64,000 bases of DNA from Apodemus sylvaticus. Taxonomy: Eukaryota > Chordata > Mammalia > Rodentia > Muridae. The position numbers and the translations under genes are program-made. Shown piece by piece: positions 21,239-33,881 of this stretch. The notes under the pieces were generated by a model. It was given only the letters and a program-made list of their open reading frames with translations. It searched no databases and was not told where the DNA came from. The stretch is from assembly GCF_947179515.1 (NCBI RefSeq), contig NC_067485.1, positions 72,360,646 through 72,424,645 on the forward strand, in the 5' to 3' direction. The first letter of the stretch is position 1; every line of letters starts with the position of its first letter.

Positions 21239-21306
21239 AGTGACAGTGCATGTCCCACTAACTTCATAGAAATGTCTTCTCAGACCACAGACTTGATGAG
21301 TTTTTG
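21239..21306 (+). CDS. Candidate cassette exon (uncertain)
   Basis: 68-nt stretch with a good acceptor (GCTGCTTCTACTTCAG) and a good donor (TTTTTG|GTAAGA). It is open in the frame set by exon 3 (SDSACPTNFIEMSSQTTDLM). It ends after two bases, so joining it to exon 4 shifts the frame and meets a stop within about ten codons. It is either a poison exon, part of another isoform, or chance. Confidence 0.3.
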
Positions 21307-21639
21307 GTAAGATTTTCTGTTGGATAATGACTCAAAGCTCTTTTCTTGCCTCATGAGCCTGGCTAACAAAAACTAAGTAACTATTCACCAACCTTTACAG
21401 AGTTTGACTACTATTCAATTTCTTTCAAAGATATTGAGATTAGAGGATTACATTATAAACATGGAATTGGAGCAGTGCTATCACCGTTCTTACCAACTGG
21501 TGTCCATAAGCCACAATAGTTGGACTTGTGCAGTTACATTAGACAGATACAGTTTTCAGGGGAAGTAGACATTTTTAACTTACTGATCTTTGTAATGGAT
21601 GATGAGATATTGAAAACTTTTTGTAAAAGTAGCTTTTGT

Positions 21640-22180
21640 TTGTCACTGTAATTGCCATCTTGGAGGTTTATTGCCTAGACCTCGAAACTTCTGGCCTCTG
21701 TCCATTTAATGTGGGCCTGAAATGTTTCTGGGTTCTGAGAAATACCGTAAATAATCTCAGTCTTACTTGTTCTCTGAACAAGTGGCTGTTTCCATTCAGC
21801 TGTTATGTCTCAAACTCGTCTTCAAGATGACTGGCTCAACCTGGCTTCTCTGTTGGCCTATATCTATCTAACTCAAGCAATCTGTTCTAATCTTCTGGCT
21901 CCATCTCATTTTCTGGCTTATTCTGTTCACTTGTGGCTAGCTTGTTCTCTCTTCAGCCTGTCCTTGTAAAACTCTCCTGAAAACGCTTCCTTCTCTCAGA
22001 TCCATTCTTTTTACTGCTCCCTTAGGTAGCTTCCATTTCTTCTCTCTTCTCATGAGAGTTGGGCAGATCCTGTTCTGTCAAAACTTTCTCTGATTCACCA
22101 CTTTGTCTACCACTCATTTGCACATTACTTTCAAACATAGTGGCTTTATTCTACTATCATGACTCTTATTGTTTGGGGAA
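21640..22180. repeat. Rodent interspersed repeat, family not named
   Basis: A pyrimidine-rich stretch (CTGGCTTCTCT, CTAACTCAAGCAATCTG, CTTCTGGCTCCATCTC, GAGAGTTGGGCAGATCCTG) that I recognise as a common rodent repeat, probably antisense LTR sequence. I cannot assign the family with confidence. Confidence 0.45.
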
Positions 22181-22534
22181 TAGAGGTGAGGACTAAGGTC
22201 ATGTATGTATTCAAGCCCAAATAGCCATGTTTCTGGATTGAATTCCTTCTACAATTTTTTTTTAGATTTCAAAGAAAATCACCCTGATTTTATTAATATT
22301 TGTATGTTACTGAAATAATAATTTTGATAAGGTATTCTTAAAAGAATACCTGGAGTCACTTTCTATGAAATGTCAGACAGAAATGTATTTAGATTTCAAT
22401 GATTTCTACAAGTATGTTGCATGTATTTTGAATGTTTTTCAAAATAGAAATCAGTACCACAAAAGATGTCAACAATTAAGAAAACCACATTGATACTAAC
22501 ATGAAAACCATATATAAATGACAAGGGACTTTTC

Positions 22535-23229
22535 AATTTATGTATTTATTCACATTATATATCAATATCAATCTGACCTGTCCTCCAAGTAACCCCCCAG
22601 AGATCCTCCCGCATCCCCCTCCCCTTCTCCCCTCTGTTTGCTAGCTCCTCCATCATCCCCCACATCAAGTCCTTGTGGCCTGGAAATATCCTAACTGAGT
22701 CCAGACAAGGTAGATCACTTGGGAATGGGATTTCAGGCAGGCAGCTGACTCAAGGACAGCCTCTGCTCCATTTGTTTTGAGACCGACATGAAGACAAAGC
22801 TGCCCATATGCATCATATATACAAGGAGTTTAGGCCCATCCTGTGCTCACTCTTTGGTTGGTAATCCAGGCTCTGGGAAAGTCCAAGGGTCCAGTTTGTT
22901 GACTCTGTTGGTCTTCCTCTGGAGTCTCTGTCCTCTTTGGGTTCTTCAGTCCTTTAAACCCTTCCATATGTCTTCTAGAGCTCCATCTAATATTTGGCTG
23001 ATGATCTCTGCATATGTTTTAGTCAGTTGCTATGTGTAGCCTCTCAAAGGACAGCTATGTTAGGATCCTGTTGACAAGCATAACAGAGTATCATTTATAC
23101 TGTCAGGGATTGATTTTTGCCCAAGGGCTGGATCTATATTTGGGACAGTCATTGGTTGGTCATTTGCTCTGTCTCTGTTCCATCTTTCTCCCTGTATAAC
23201 TTCTAGGCAGGTCACATTTTCAGTAGAAT

Positions 23230-23271
<42 letters not shown>

Positions 23272-23420
23272 CCTGTTCCTGTCCTTATCCCTGCACTGGG
23301 AGTCCTGCCTCCATCCAGGAGGTGTTCACTTCAGATTCCACATTTCCCATTGCTAGGAGTCCCAGCTAGAGAAACCCCCATAGATTCCCTGGGTCCTCTC
23401 CCCTCCCCCCTACTCTGGTC
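22535..23420 (-). mobile_element. Old L1 3' UTR
   Basis: Antisense 3' UTR of an old rodent L1: T-rich start, then CCTCCCGCATCCCCCTCCCC, the CTTTGGTTGGTAATCCAGG and CTCTCAAAGGACAGCTATG blocks that recur at 42890-43100, ending near a CCCATTGCTAGGAGTCC segment. It contains a GT microsatellite at 23230-23270. Confidence 0.78.
23230..23270. repeat. GT microsatellite
   Basis: Uninterrupted (GT)20 or so. Confidence 0.97.
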
Positions 23421-24737
23421 TCTGGCATGTCCTAGAATTGGCTCTGCTGTCCTGGGTAGGAGAGGGAATGTGAAGACAATGGGTAGGATTAGCGACCAGG
23501 TACAAGGAGTGGGCAGAAAATGGGCTGGTGTACAATAACTTAAGGGGATAATTTCTTCCCTGTAAACTAAAATTTCACACATGCTAGGTATTCTAGTTTT
23601 CCTTCTGTTCCCGGGATAAGCATCATGATCCAAATCATGTGAAGGAGCAGAGTATTTATTTTATCTTATATGTTACATATACTCCAACTAAATATAGTCC
23701 ACCTCTGACTGCTAAGAAGGACACCTGCATTCTAAGCCAGCTGGGGTAGAAACTAAAGACAGGAACTTGGAAGTAGGGACTGAAGCAGAGCCCACAGAAG
23801 GGTTTCAATTATTGCCTGGGCTCATGTTTTGTTATTTTTATTACAGCCCCAGTAAACCTGCCTAGGGATAGTACTGGCCATAGTACACTGTGTCATAGCA
23901 CATCAATTAGCAATCAAGAAAATTTCCCCCAGACATGCCATAGGCCTGTCATATGGAGGCAATTAATCCACTGAAATTTCCCTTTCCCTACTTGTAAAGT
24001 TGAAAAGTAGGATTGCCATTACAAAAGGAACACAAAGATTTTGTTTTTGTTCAAAAGCAATTCTTCCAAAGCATTGTCTGTAAGAACTGCCTGAGAAGGA
24101 AGACATAGATTTTTACGTGATCTGAATTAAGAAATTGAGATTAGATGTGCTGAGTTAAAGTATTTAAGACACAGGAATTCTGAGAGACCTTACATGTTAA
24201 CAATCTGGACAGGGCAGGAGTAAGCATTTGAAGTTGCTGGTTTAAAAGGCAAGTGTGCTTGAAGAACAAGGTGTGAGTCTGGTCATTGTTCATGATTGCT
24301 TTCTAGAAGTGAAGAAGAATGATGGCTGAAAATAAAACATATGCTTGATGACCTGGAGAATTTAACAGTAAACAGGATTAAAAAAGATTTAATTAGTGAA
24401 TATAATTATTGATAGAAACTGTTTGTAGATGGGGTGATGTATTTCAGGATAACTAAAGCCTCCAAAAAATGAGTGCCCCATGAGAGATGAGAGATGTCTC
24501 ACATATTATAGAGAAGACATCTTTACAAACAAAATCTGTAAATAAACCTTCAGAAAATTTAATGGTGAGCAGCATAAATCACTTTGATGTCTTGAGGATG
24601 GTGATTATTTTGAAGTGAATTATACTGAAAATGTAATTTGTGAGTCTATCTAAACAGATATTGTCATGAACTCATTAGAAGTAATTTTTCTAAGAAATAA
24701 AAGAGATTGTCTATATTTCTTAAATATTTTTTCAAAG
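23421..24737. other. Intron, no gene seen
   Basis: No recognisable repeat or exon. AT-rich in its right half. Confidence 0.45.
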
Positions 24738-24838
24738 TCTGATAAAGATGAGAAGTATATTGAGTTAATTCAATCCGTGAAGTCTGAATTGGAGGGAGAA
24801 CAGAAGAAAAATGACAAACATACAAAACAGCTAAGCAG
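24738..24838 (+). CDS. ANKRD26-like gene, exon 4
   Basis: 101-nt exon; acceptor TTTTTTCAAAG at 24737, donor AGCAG|GTAAGA at 24839. It starts in phase 0 with SDKDEKYIELIQSVKSELE and continues EQKKNDKHTKQLS, ending after two bases. Charged coiled coil. In ANKRD26 a REEQYNKEVE-like segment occupies this place and is followed by several hundred more residues; here the next exon moves quickly to the C-terminal region. Confidence 0.74.
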
Positions 24839-25299
24839 GTAAGATTTTAATATTCCAAACAAGTCACATATTTATTTAGGTAGTAGCAATTTTCTCAAAA
24901 CCTATGAAAAATTTAATTTCATATCTGCATTTCCATAAATAAATTATCCTATGTAAAGTGTGCTTAATTTAGTTTTGAACATATATTTCTGAGCACATTT
25001 GGCTCAGTTTTTTTTTCTGTAGTGTCTCTTGTCTCTGTATTCAATGTACTAAAGTCTTAATGGCTATTTGTGTGATTATTTTAACTTATTTTTCTTCTTA
25101 GAATCTTATTCAATTATACCAAGAAATATGTCATAGCTATCTACTTCTCCCCCCTCTAGTGCCTTCTGTACATCTCCAACATGTCTTATTCACCACCTTA
25201 AGAGTTAAAAAGAAATAACCCTTTAGGTTTAGGTAGTGCTGTTGTTTGGGAGTAGTCTCTAATAGATTAGAGACTATTCAGTCAAGCATAGCATTTATT
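24839..25299. other. Intron, no gene seen
   Basis: AT-rich sequence between exon 4 and an old L1. Confidence 0.45.
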
Positions 25300-28200
25300 T
25301 TATTGTATTGTATTTTTAGATCATTTTATTCATTTAAATTTCAAATGATATTCCCCTCCCTTGTTATCCCTGCACAAACTCCCCGTCCCATCCCCCTTCT
25401 CCCCTTTCCCCTTCGCCTGTCCACCTCTACCCACTCACCCATTCTCACCTCACTACTCTAGCATCCCCATATGCTATGGCATCAAGGCTTCACAAGACCA
25501 AGGGCCTCCCTTTCCATTTGATGTCAGATAAGGCCATTCTCTGCTGGATGTCTCTGGAGTCATGGATCCCTCCATGAATACTGTTCGGTTGGTGGTTTAG
25601 TCTCTGGGAGCTCTGGCTGGTCCTGTTAGTTGCTATTGCTCTTCCTATGGAATCACAATTCCCTTCAGCTCCTTCAGTCCTTCCTCTAGCTATTCCATTG
25701 GGACCCTGTTCTCAATTGACAGTCAGGTGTATTTGCTTCTGTATTGGTCAGGTGCTGTTAGAACCTTTCAGGGAACAGTCATACAAGGCTCCTGTTAGCA
25801 AGTGTTTCCTGGCATCAGCAATAGTGTTTGGGTTGGGTGTCTGCAGATGGGATGCATCCCTACGTGCCAGTTGAACCAGCATCACTTGTTGAAAATGCTC
25901 TTTTTCCCACTGTAGGGTCTGACACCTTTGTCAAAGATCAAGTGACCATAGGTGTGTAGTTTTATTTCTGGTTCTTCAATTCCATGCCATTTACCTACCT
26001 GCATGATTCTGTGCCAATACCATCTGTGTTTGCTTATAATCACTACTCCTCTGTAGTACAAACTGAGGTCAGGAATGGTGATTTCTCCAGAAGTTCTATT
26101 AGTGTTGAGAATTGTTTTCACTATCCTGCCATTTTTGTTATTCCAGATGAATTTGAGATTTACTCTTTATATCTCTGTGATGAGTTGAGTTGGTATTTTG
26201 ATGGGGATTGCATTGAATCCATAGATTGCTTTTGTATAAAGGCCATTTTTGTTATATAAATCCTACTGATCCATGAGCATGGGAGATCTCTCCCATCTTC
26301 TGAGGCCTTCTTCGATTTCTTTCTTCAGAGTCATGAAGTTCTTGTCATACATATTTTCACTTGCATGGTTAGCATCACATCAAAATATTTTATGTTATTA
26401 GTGACTACTGTGAAGGATGTAATTTTCCTAATTTCTTTCTCAGCCCATTTATCCTTTGAATAGAGGAAGGCTACAGATTTGTTAGAGCTAATTTTATATC
26501 CAGCCACATTGCTGAAGTATATTTATGAGCTGTAGGAGCTCTCTGGTAGAATTTTTGGGGTCGCTTATGTATACTATCATATCATCTACGAATAGTGATA
26601 TTTTGATTTCTTCCTTCCCAATTTGTATCCCTTTGATGTTCTTTTGTTTTTTAACTGCTCTGGCTATATTTTGAGTATATTTTGAGGCATGCCATTTGGG
26701 CAGCCTTGTCTTGTTCCTGATTTTAGTGGGATTACTTCAATTTTCTCTACATTTAATTTGATATTGCCTATTGTTTTGCTGTACAATACTTTTATTATGC
26801 TCAGATATGGACATTGAATTCCTCATCTCTTTAATACTTTTAAAATGAAGGGGTGTTGTATTTTGGCAAATGTTTTCCAGCATCAAATGAGATGATCATG
26901 TGTTTTTTTCTTTGAATTTGTTTATGTGATTGATTATGTTAATGGAGTTCCTTATATTGTACCATCTCTGTGTCCCTGGGATGAAGCCTACTTGATCATA
27001 GTGAATGATTGTTTTGATATGTTCTTATATTCAGTTTACAAGATTTTATTGAGTATCTTTGCAACAATATTCATGAGGGAAATTGGTCCGAAATTCTCTT
27101 TCTTGTTTTGTGTGTGTGTGTGTGTGTGTTGTTTAGGTATCAGCATAACTGTGAATTCATACAGAGAATTGAGTAGTGTTTCTTCTGTTTCTATTTCGTG
27201 GAATAGTTTGAGAAGTGTTGGAAATAGGTATTTTTTGAAGGTCTGATAGACTTCTGCACTAAACCCATCTGGTCCATGGGCTATTTTTGATTGGGAGACT
27301 ATTAATGATTACTTTTTTAGAGGTTAAAGGACTGTTTAGGTTGTTTATCTGATCCTGATTTAACTTTGGTACCTGGAATCATCCATTTTATCTAGATTTT
27401 TCAGTTTTGGGGGGTATAGGATTTTGAGGTAGGATCTGATTATTTTTTGAATTTCCTCAGTTTCTGTTATTATGTCTCTCTTTTTTTTATTTCTCATTTT
27501 CTTTATTGGACAGTGTCTCTGTACCCTTTAGTTAATATGGATAAGAGTTCATCTATCTTGTTGATTTCCTCAATGAATGAGTTTCTAGTTTTATTGATTC
27601 TTTGTATAGTTCTCTTTGTTTCTTAATTTCAGTTCTGAGTTTGATTATTTCGTGCTGTCTTTTCCTCTTGGGTGTGTGTTCTTCTTTTTGTTCTAGAGAT
27701 TTCAGATGTGTTGTTAAGCTGCTAATATAAGATCTCTCCATTTTCTTCATGGACATACTCACAGCTATGAGTTTTCCTTTTACCACTGTTTTCATTGAGT
27801 CCCATAAATTTGGCTGTGCTGTGCCTTCGCTTTCATTCAATTCTAAAATATGTTTAATTTCCTTCCTTATTTATTATCTGATCAAATTTTTACTGAAGGC
27901 TAGCCTTAGCTCATGGTGGTCTGATAGGTTACCTGGGATTAATTCAATATTTATGTATTTTTGAGCATTTTTTGTGTCTGATTATATGGTCAGTTTTGGA
28001 GAAGGAACCATGAGGTTTTGAGAAGAATGTCTATTATTTTGTTTTAGGGTGAAGTGTTTGGTTCAAAACTTCTGTTAGTTTCACTGTATCCGTTTACTTT
28101 CTTTCCATGATCTGTCCATTGGTGAGAGTGGGGTGTTGAAATCTCCTACTACTATTGTGTGGTTCAACATGTGCTTTAAGCTTCAATAGTGTTGATTTTA

Positions 28201-29540
28201 CAAAAGTGGTGCCTTTTCATTTATGGCATACATGTTTAGAATTGAGAGTTCATCTTGGTGGATTTTTCCATTGATGAGTTTGTAGTGTCCTTCCCCATCT
28301 TTTTGATAATTTTGGCTGAAAGTCTATTGTATTATCTATTAGAATGACTACTCCAGCTTGCTTCTTCGGACCATGTGCTTGGAAATTTTTCTCCAGCCTT
28401 TTACTCTGAGATAGTGTTTGTCTTTATCACTGATGTGTATTTCCTGTATGCAGCAAAATTCTGTGTTCTGTTTAGGTATCCAGTCTGTTGGCCTATGTCT
28501 TTTTATTGGGCAATTGAGTCCATTGATGTGGAGGACCCATAATTTATTGATTCTTGTTATTTTTTTTTTATTAAACATGGAATTGTGATGGTGTGGTTCT
28601 CTTCCTTAGGGTTTGTTTTGAGAAGAATAATTTCTTTTTTTTATGGTGTAGTTTCCCTCCTTGTGTTGGAGGTTTTTTTTCTAATATGCTCTGTAGTGTT
28701 AGGTTAAGGAAATACATTGTATAAATTTGGTTTTGTGATGGAATATCTTCATTTCTTCATCTAGGATAATTGAGAGTTTTGCTGGGTAAAGTAGCCTAGA
28801 CTGGCAACCTTTGTTCTCTTAGGATATGTATGACATCTGCCTAGGATCTTTTGGGTGTTAGAGTCTATTGAGAAGTCTGGAATAATTCTAATAGGTCTGA
28901 CTTTATATGTTACTTTACCTTTTTGCTTTACCACTTTTAATATTCTTTCTTTGTTCTGTGCATTTGGTTGTTTGATTTTTAGGTGACAGGAAGAATTTTT
29001 TTCCTGGTCCAATAGTTTTTGTGTTCTGTAGGATTTTTGTATGTTTATTTGTATCACTTTCTTTAGGATAGGTAAGGTTTCTTCTATAATTTTGTTGATA
29101 AGTATGATGTTTACTATCTCTGAGTTTGGAATCTTTACTGTTTTCTATACCTATTATTTTTAGGTTTGGTCTTTATATTATGACCTGAATTTCTTGATTA
29201 TTTTGAGCTAGAAGAGTTTTCTTTCTGTATTTTCCTTGACTGTGGTGTCATTGTCTTCTCTGGTATCTTCTACACCTGAGATTCTCTCTTCTATTTCTTT
29301 TTTCTATCAATGATGCTTGTATCTCTGATGCCATGATTGACTTCCATCATGTTTTGTTTAATGTTTCCATTTCCATTTTTAGATCCAGGATGGTTTGTTT
29401 GTTTGTTTGTTTGTTTTTTCAATTCATTGAATGTATCAGAACTCCGTGGTCGCCCAGGTTCCTCTGGATGTGGGCTGAGTGTGTGGGGATCCAGAGCACA
29501 GGCTCAGCTCCCAGGTGCCAGTGCAAACCACCATAATAGT
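25300..29540 (-). mobile_element. Old L1 (Lx-like), nearly complete but decayed
   Basis: Reverse-strand L1 in order: 3' UTR 25310-25870; a junction at about 25870 where part of the 3' UTR and the end of ORF2 are missing; ORF2 25870-28590 (antisense of the reverse transcriptase, then of the endonuclease, with decayed frames such as 27840-27553 and 28578-28348); ORF1 about 28640-29430 (98-aa remnant 29057-28761); and a 5' UTR scrap to about 29540. Stops and frameshifts are everywhere, so it is inert. It separates exons 4 and 5. Confidence 0.85.
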
Positions 29541-29654
29541 GGTCTTATCGTGAGAAAATAAATAATATAAATAAATGAAGCAACTGAGAAAGAAAAGTTT
29601 TTCTTACTCCAGCAATGGTCAGCTTCTAATAACAACTCAGTAAGAGTTAAGGCC

Positions 29655-30040
29655 TTGTAGTGGCTGGTTTTGTTTGTCAACTTGATATAGGCTGGAATTA
29701 TCACAGATAAAGGAGCTTCAGTTGGGAAAGTGCCTCCATGAGATCCAGCTCTGGTGCATTTTCTTGGTTGGTGATCAAGGTGAGAGGGCCCCTGTGGGTG
29801 GTGCCATTCCTGGTCTGGTAGTCCTGGGTTCTATAAGAAAGAAAGATTAGCAAGCCAGTAAGTAACATCCCTCTATGGTCTCTGCATCAGCCCCTGCTTC
29901 CTAATCTGCTTGAGTTCTAGTTCTGACTTCCTTTGGTGATGAAACAGTGTGGAAGTGTAAGCTAAATAAACCCCTTCCCCCTAACTTGCTTCGTGGTCAT
30001 GTTGTTTGTACAGGAATGGAAACCATGACATAGAAAAATA
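29655..30040 (+). repeat. Rodent interspersed repeat with AATAAA
   Basis: A familiar rodent repeat: GTGGCTGGTTTTGTTTGTCAA, CTTCAGTTGGGAAAGTGCC, TGGTGATCAAGG, GGGTTCTATAAGAAAG, TTGAGTTCTAGTTCTGACTT, GTGTAAGCTAAATAAACCCC. A shorter relative is at 34385-34600. The AATAAA near its right end suggests an LTR or retroposon; I do not assign a family name. Confidence 0.7.
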
Positions 30041-30410
30041 GGTAACAGGAATGGTATATTACTGTGAGAACCTGGCCATGTTTTGGGGAGGACTGTGTGA
30101 GGACTTTGGAAATTTGGCCTTGAAGACCCATTCAATGATAAGAGCTCTGTAGGATGTTGTGTAGGAGCTGGGAAGATAAAGTTGAGAACAGTGGAGAAGA
30201 TGGAGGCCTGGCATGTGAAGTTTCAGAGGGAAGGTTAAAGACTCTTATCAGGCCCATTGCTATTTTGATTATGAAGAATCTGTGGTTTTGGTTAGCTGGA
30301 GCTGAAGAATCAACTGTGATTAATTAGATACCAGAACTACGAATGCAAAGCCCTTCCATTACTGGGACTATTGATGCTAGTTAGCTGGAGCTAAAAAATT
30401 AGTGGTGATT
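30041..30410 (+). repeat. Host repeat interrupted by L1, left part
   Basis: Continuation of the repeat above (internal sequence: GTTTTGGGGAGGACTGTG, GGTTAGCTGGAGCTGAAG). TTAGCTGGAGCT occurs at about 30291 and again at 30381. It continues at 33276 beyond the inserted L1. Confidence 0.55.
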
Positions 30411-30451
30411 AAGAAGAGACCACAATCACTGAGGTGAAATCTTCTGAGAAG
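30411..30451 (+). repeat. 41-bp target-site duplication, left copy
   Basis: Identical to 33235-33275. It runs from AAGAAGAGACC to CTTCTGAGAAG. A few A residues at its left edge may belong to the poly(A) tail on the other side, so the true length is about 38-41 bp. Confidence 0.95.
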
Positions 30452-33234
30452 ACAGATATCCGACCCCAAAACTAAATCAGGATCAAATAGATCAATTAAA
30501 CAGTCCCATAACATCTGAAGAAATAAAAAGGGTCATAGAAAGTCTCCCAACCAAAAAAAGCACGGGACCAGATGGCTTCAGTGCAGAGTTCTATCAGACC
30601 TTCATAGAAGACCTAACACCAATACACTTTAAACTATTCCACAAAATAGAAACAGAAGGAACTCTACCCAACTCATTCTATAAAGTCACAATTATGCTGA
30701 TCCAAAACCACACAAAGATCCAATAAAGAAAGAGAACTTCAGGCCAGTTTCCCTTATGAATATTGATGCCAAAATACTTAATAAAATTCTTGCCAACCGA
30801 ATCCAAGAACACATCAAAACGATCATCCACCATGATCAAGTAGGCTTCATCCCAGGGATGCAGGGATGGTTCAATATAAGGAAATCCATCAATGCTATCC
30901 ACTACATAAACAAACTCAAAGAAAAAAACCATATGATCATCTCATTAGGTGCAGAAAAAGCATTTGACAAAATTCAGCATCCTTTCATGCTAAAAGTATT
31001 GGAAAGAACAGAAATTCAAGGCCCATACCTAAACATAGTAAAAGCAATATACAGCAAACCGGTAGCCAACATCAAACTACATGGAGAGAAACTTGAAGCA
31101 ATCCCACTTAAATCAGGGACTAGACAAGGCTGTCCTCTCTCTCCATATCTTTTCAATATAGTACTTGAAGTTCTAGCTAGAGCAATTAGACAACATAAGG
31201 AGGTCAAGGGGATACAAATTGGAAAGGAAGAAGTCAAATTATCACTATTTGCAGATGACATGATAGTCTACTTAAGTGATCCAAAAATCTCCACCAGAGA
31301 ACTCCTACAGCTGATAAACAACTTCAGCAAAGTGGCTGGTTGTAAAATCAACTCAAGCAAATCAGTTGCCTTCTTATACTCAAAGGATAAGCAGGCTGGG
31401 AAAGAAGTTAGGGAAATGACACCCTTCAAAATAGCCACAAACAATATAAAGTATCTTGGTGTGACCCTAACCAAACAAGTGAAAGATCTATATGACAAGA
31501 ACTTCAGGTCTCTAAAGAAGTAAATCGAAGAAGACCTCAGAAAATGGAAAAATCTGCCATGCTCATGGATCGGCAGGATTAATATAGTTAAAATGGCCAT
31601 CTTGCCAAAAGCGATCTACAGATTCAATTCAATCCCCATCAAAATCCCAACTCAGTTCTTCAGAGAGTTAGAAAAAGCAATTCTCAAATTCATCTGGAAT
31701 AACAAGAAACCCAGGATAGCTAAAACTATTCTCAACAACAAAAGAAATTCTGGGGGAATCAGTATCCCTGACTTCAAGCAATACTACAGAGCAGTAGTGT
31801 TAAAAACTACATGGTATTGGCACAGTGACAGACAAGTGGACCAATGGAATAGAATTGAAGATCCAGAAATGAATCCACACACCTATGGTCACTTGATCTT
31901 CGACAAAGGAGCCAAAAACATCCAGTGGAAAAAAGATAGCCTTTTCAGCAAATGGTGCTGGATCAATTGGAGGGCAGCATGCAGAAGAATGCGAATTGAT
32001 CCATTCTTATCTCCATGTACTAAACTTCACTCCAAGTGGATCAAGGACCTCCATGTAAAACCAGACACACTGAAACTAATAGAAAAGAAACTGGAGAAGA
32101 CCCTTGAGGACATGGGCACAGGGGAAAAGTTCCTGAACAGATCACCAATAGCTTATGCTTTAAGATCAAGAATTGACAAATGGGACCTCATAAAATTACA
32201 AAGTTTCTGTAAGGAAAAGGACACTGTTAAAAGGACAAAATGGCAATCATCAAATTGGGAAAGGATATTCACCAACCCCACATCTAATAGAGGGCTAATA
32301 TCCAATATATACAAAGAACTCAAGAAGTTAGACCCCAGGGAACCAAATAACTCTATTAAAAATGGGGTACAGATCTTAACAAAGAATTTTCACCTAAAGA
32401 AATTCGGATGGCAGAGAGGCACCTTAAGAAGTGCTCAACATCATTAGTCATTAGGGAAATGCAGATCAAAACAACCCTGAGATTTCACATTACACCAGTC
32501 AGAATGGCTAAGGTCAAAAACTCAGGAGACAGCAGGTGTTGGTGAGGATATGGAGAAAGAGGAACACTCCTCCGCTGCTGGTGGGGCTGTAAGATGGTAC
32601 AACCACTGTGGAAATCAGTCTGGAGGTTCCTCAGAAAACTGGACATGACACTTCCGGAGGACCCTGCTATACCTCTCCTGGGCATATACCCAAAGGATTC
32701 CCCGGCATGCAATAAAGACACATGCTCCATTATGTTCGTAGCAGCCTTATTTATAATAGCCAGAAGCTGGAAAGAACCCAGATGCCCCTCAAAGGAGGAA
32801 TGGATTCAGAAAATGTGGTATATTTACACAATGGAATACTACCCAGCAATTAGAAACAATGAATTCACAAAATTTTTAGGCAAATGGTTTGATCCGGAAA
32901 ATATCATCCTAAGTGAGGTAACCCAATCACAAAGAATACACATGGAATGCAATCTCTGATAAGTGGATATTAATTAGCCCAGAAGCCCTGAATGCCCAAG
33001 GCACAAATTGCATAACAAATGACTCCCATGAAGAAGTATGGAGAAGGTCCTGATCCTGGAAAGGATCGATCTAGCATTGGAAGGGAATATAAGGACAGAG
33101 AAAAAGGAGGGAGGTGATTGGAGAAGGGATGGAGAGAAGAAGGTTTATGGGACATATGGGGAGGGGGATCCAGGAAAGGGGAAATCATTTGGAATGTAAA
33201 CAAAGGATATAGAAAATAAAAATATTTTTAAAAA
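30452..33234 (+). mobile_element. 5'-truncated L1, 2.8 kb, with long target duplication
   Basis: Forward L1 starting inside ORF2, before the reverse transcriptase, and ending in a tail with GGAATGTAAACAAAG and AAAATATTTTTAAAAAAAG. One frame runs from 30756 to 32447 and carries the reverse transcriptase (SLFADDMIVYLS) with only one stop, a TAA at 31521-31523 where related copies have GAA. After that, a 5-A instead of 6-A run near 32356 shifts the frame, and a TGA at about 32543, where relatives have CGA, adds a CpG-decay stop. So it is dead but rather young. Subfamily as for the L1 at 10008. Confidence 0.96.
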
Positions 33235-33275
33235 AAGAAGAGACCACAATCACTGAGGTGAAATCTTCTGAGAAG
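33235..33275 (+). repeat. 41-bp target-site duplication, right copy
   Basis: Identical to 30411-30451 and directly follows the poly(A) of the L1. Confidence 0.95.
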
Positions 33276-33880
33276 TGTTTTCTGAGAGCACAGAAGCTAT
33301 GTCCCAGAGATAGTCAAGGTTGTACCTAGTGCTGTGGCTGGACTTGGTAATGTATAAGAGTCAACCAAGGTAATACTGGTTTTGAAGGCATGAAGGGGAC
33401 ATGAAGAGCAGCTGAGGCTCGGCACTGTGAGAGACAGTGGAAAGCCATTGGTGAAGGTGAAGTCCCACTTGCAATTGATGGCTCAGGACTGAAGGGGTAA
33501 TTCAAAGGATTGCACTTTGGCACTATGAAGAGAGAGCTTATGAGAGGCTATTGGTGAAGCCTAGTTACAGCGTTAGACATAAGTGTTTTGGAGATGCCAA
33601 TACCACGAAATGACGTCCAAGAACAGTAGCAGCAGTGGAGTACAGGCATTTGGACCCTAGAAGACAAGGTGTGTGCTACAAAGGGCAGGTCTTGAGTAGT
33701 GACCCAAGCCCTTGCAGGAACCTAGAAGATCTTGAATGGATCTCAAACATTGAACAATTGCAGTTTGATTTTGATTTTGATTGTGACTGTGCCCTGATAC
33801 TTTTCCTTTTTAAAGGAAGAAAGTATTTTAATGGAGTCCACAGTTTAGAGACTTTTAATTGTAAAATGACCTTGGGTTGT
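33276..33880 (+). repeat. Host repeat interrupted by L1, right part
   Basis: Resumes the repeat left at 30410 (AGAAGCTATGTCCCAGAGAT, GGCTCGGCACTGTGAGAGAC, ATGGCTCAGGACTGAAGG). Non-coding. Family not assigned. Confidence 0.5.
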
Positions 33881-33881
33881 A

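Noticed and set aside
23233..23633. Overlapping 100-aa frames on both strands
   Set aside because: They lie in an old L1 3' UTR and begin in a GT repeat.
29655..30040. Assignment of this repeat to URR1 (hAT-Charlie)
   Set aside because: URR1 as I recall it begins CAGTGGTTCTCAACCTG, which is not here; I leave the family open.
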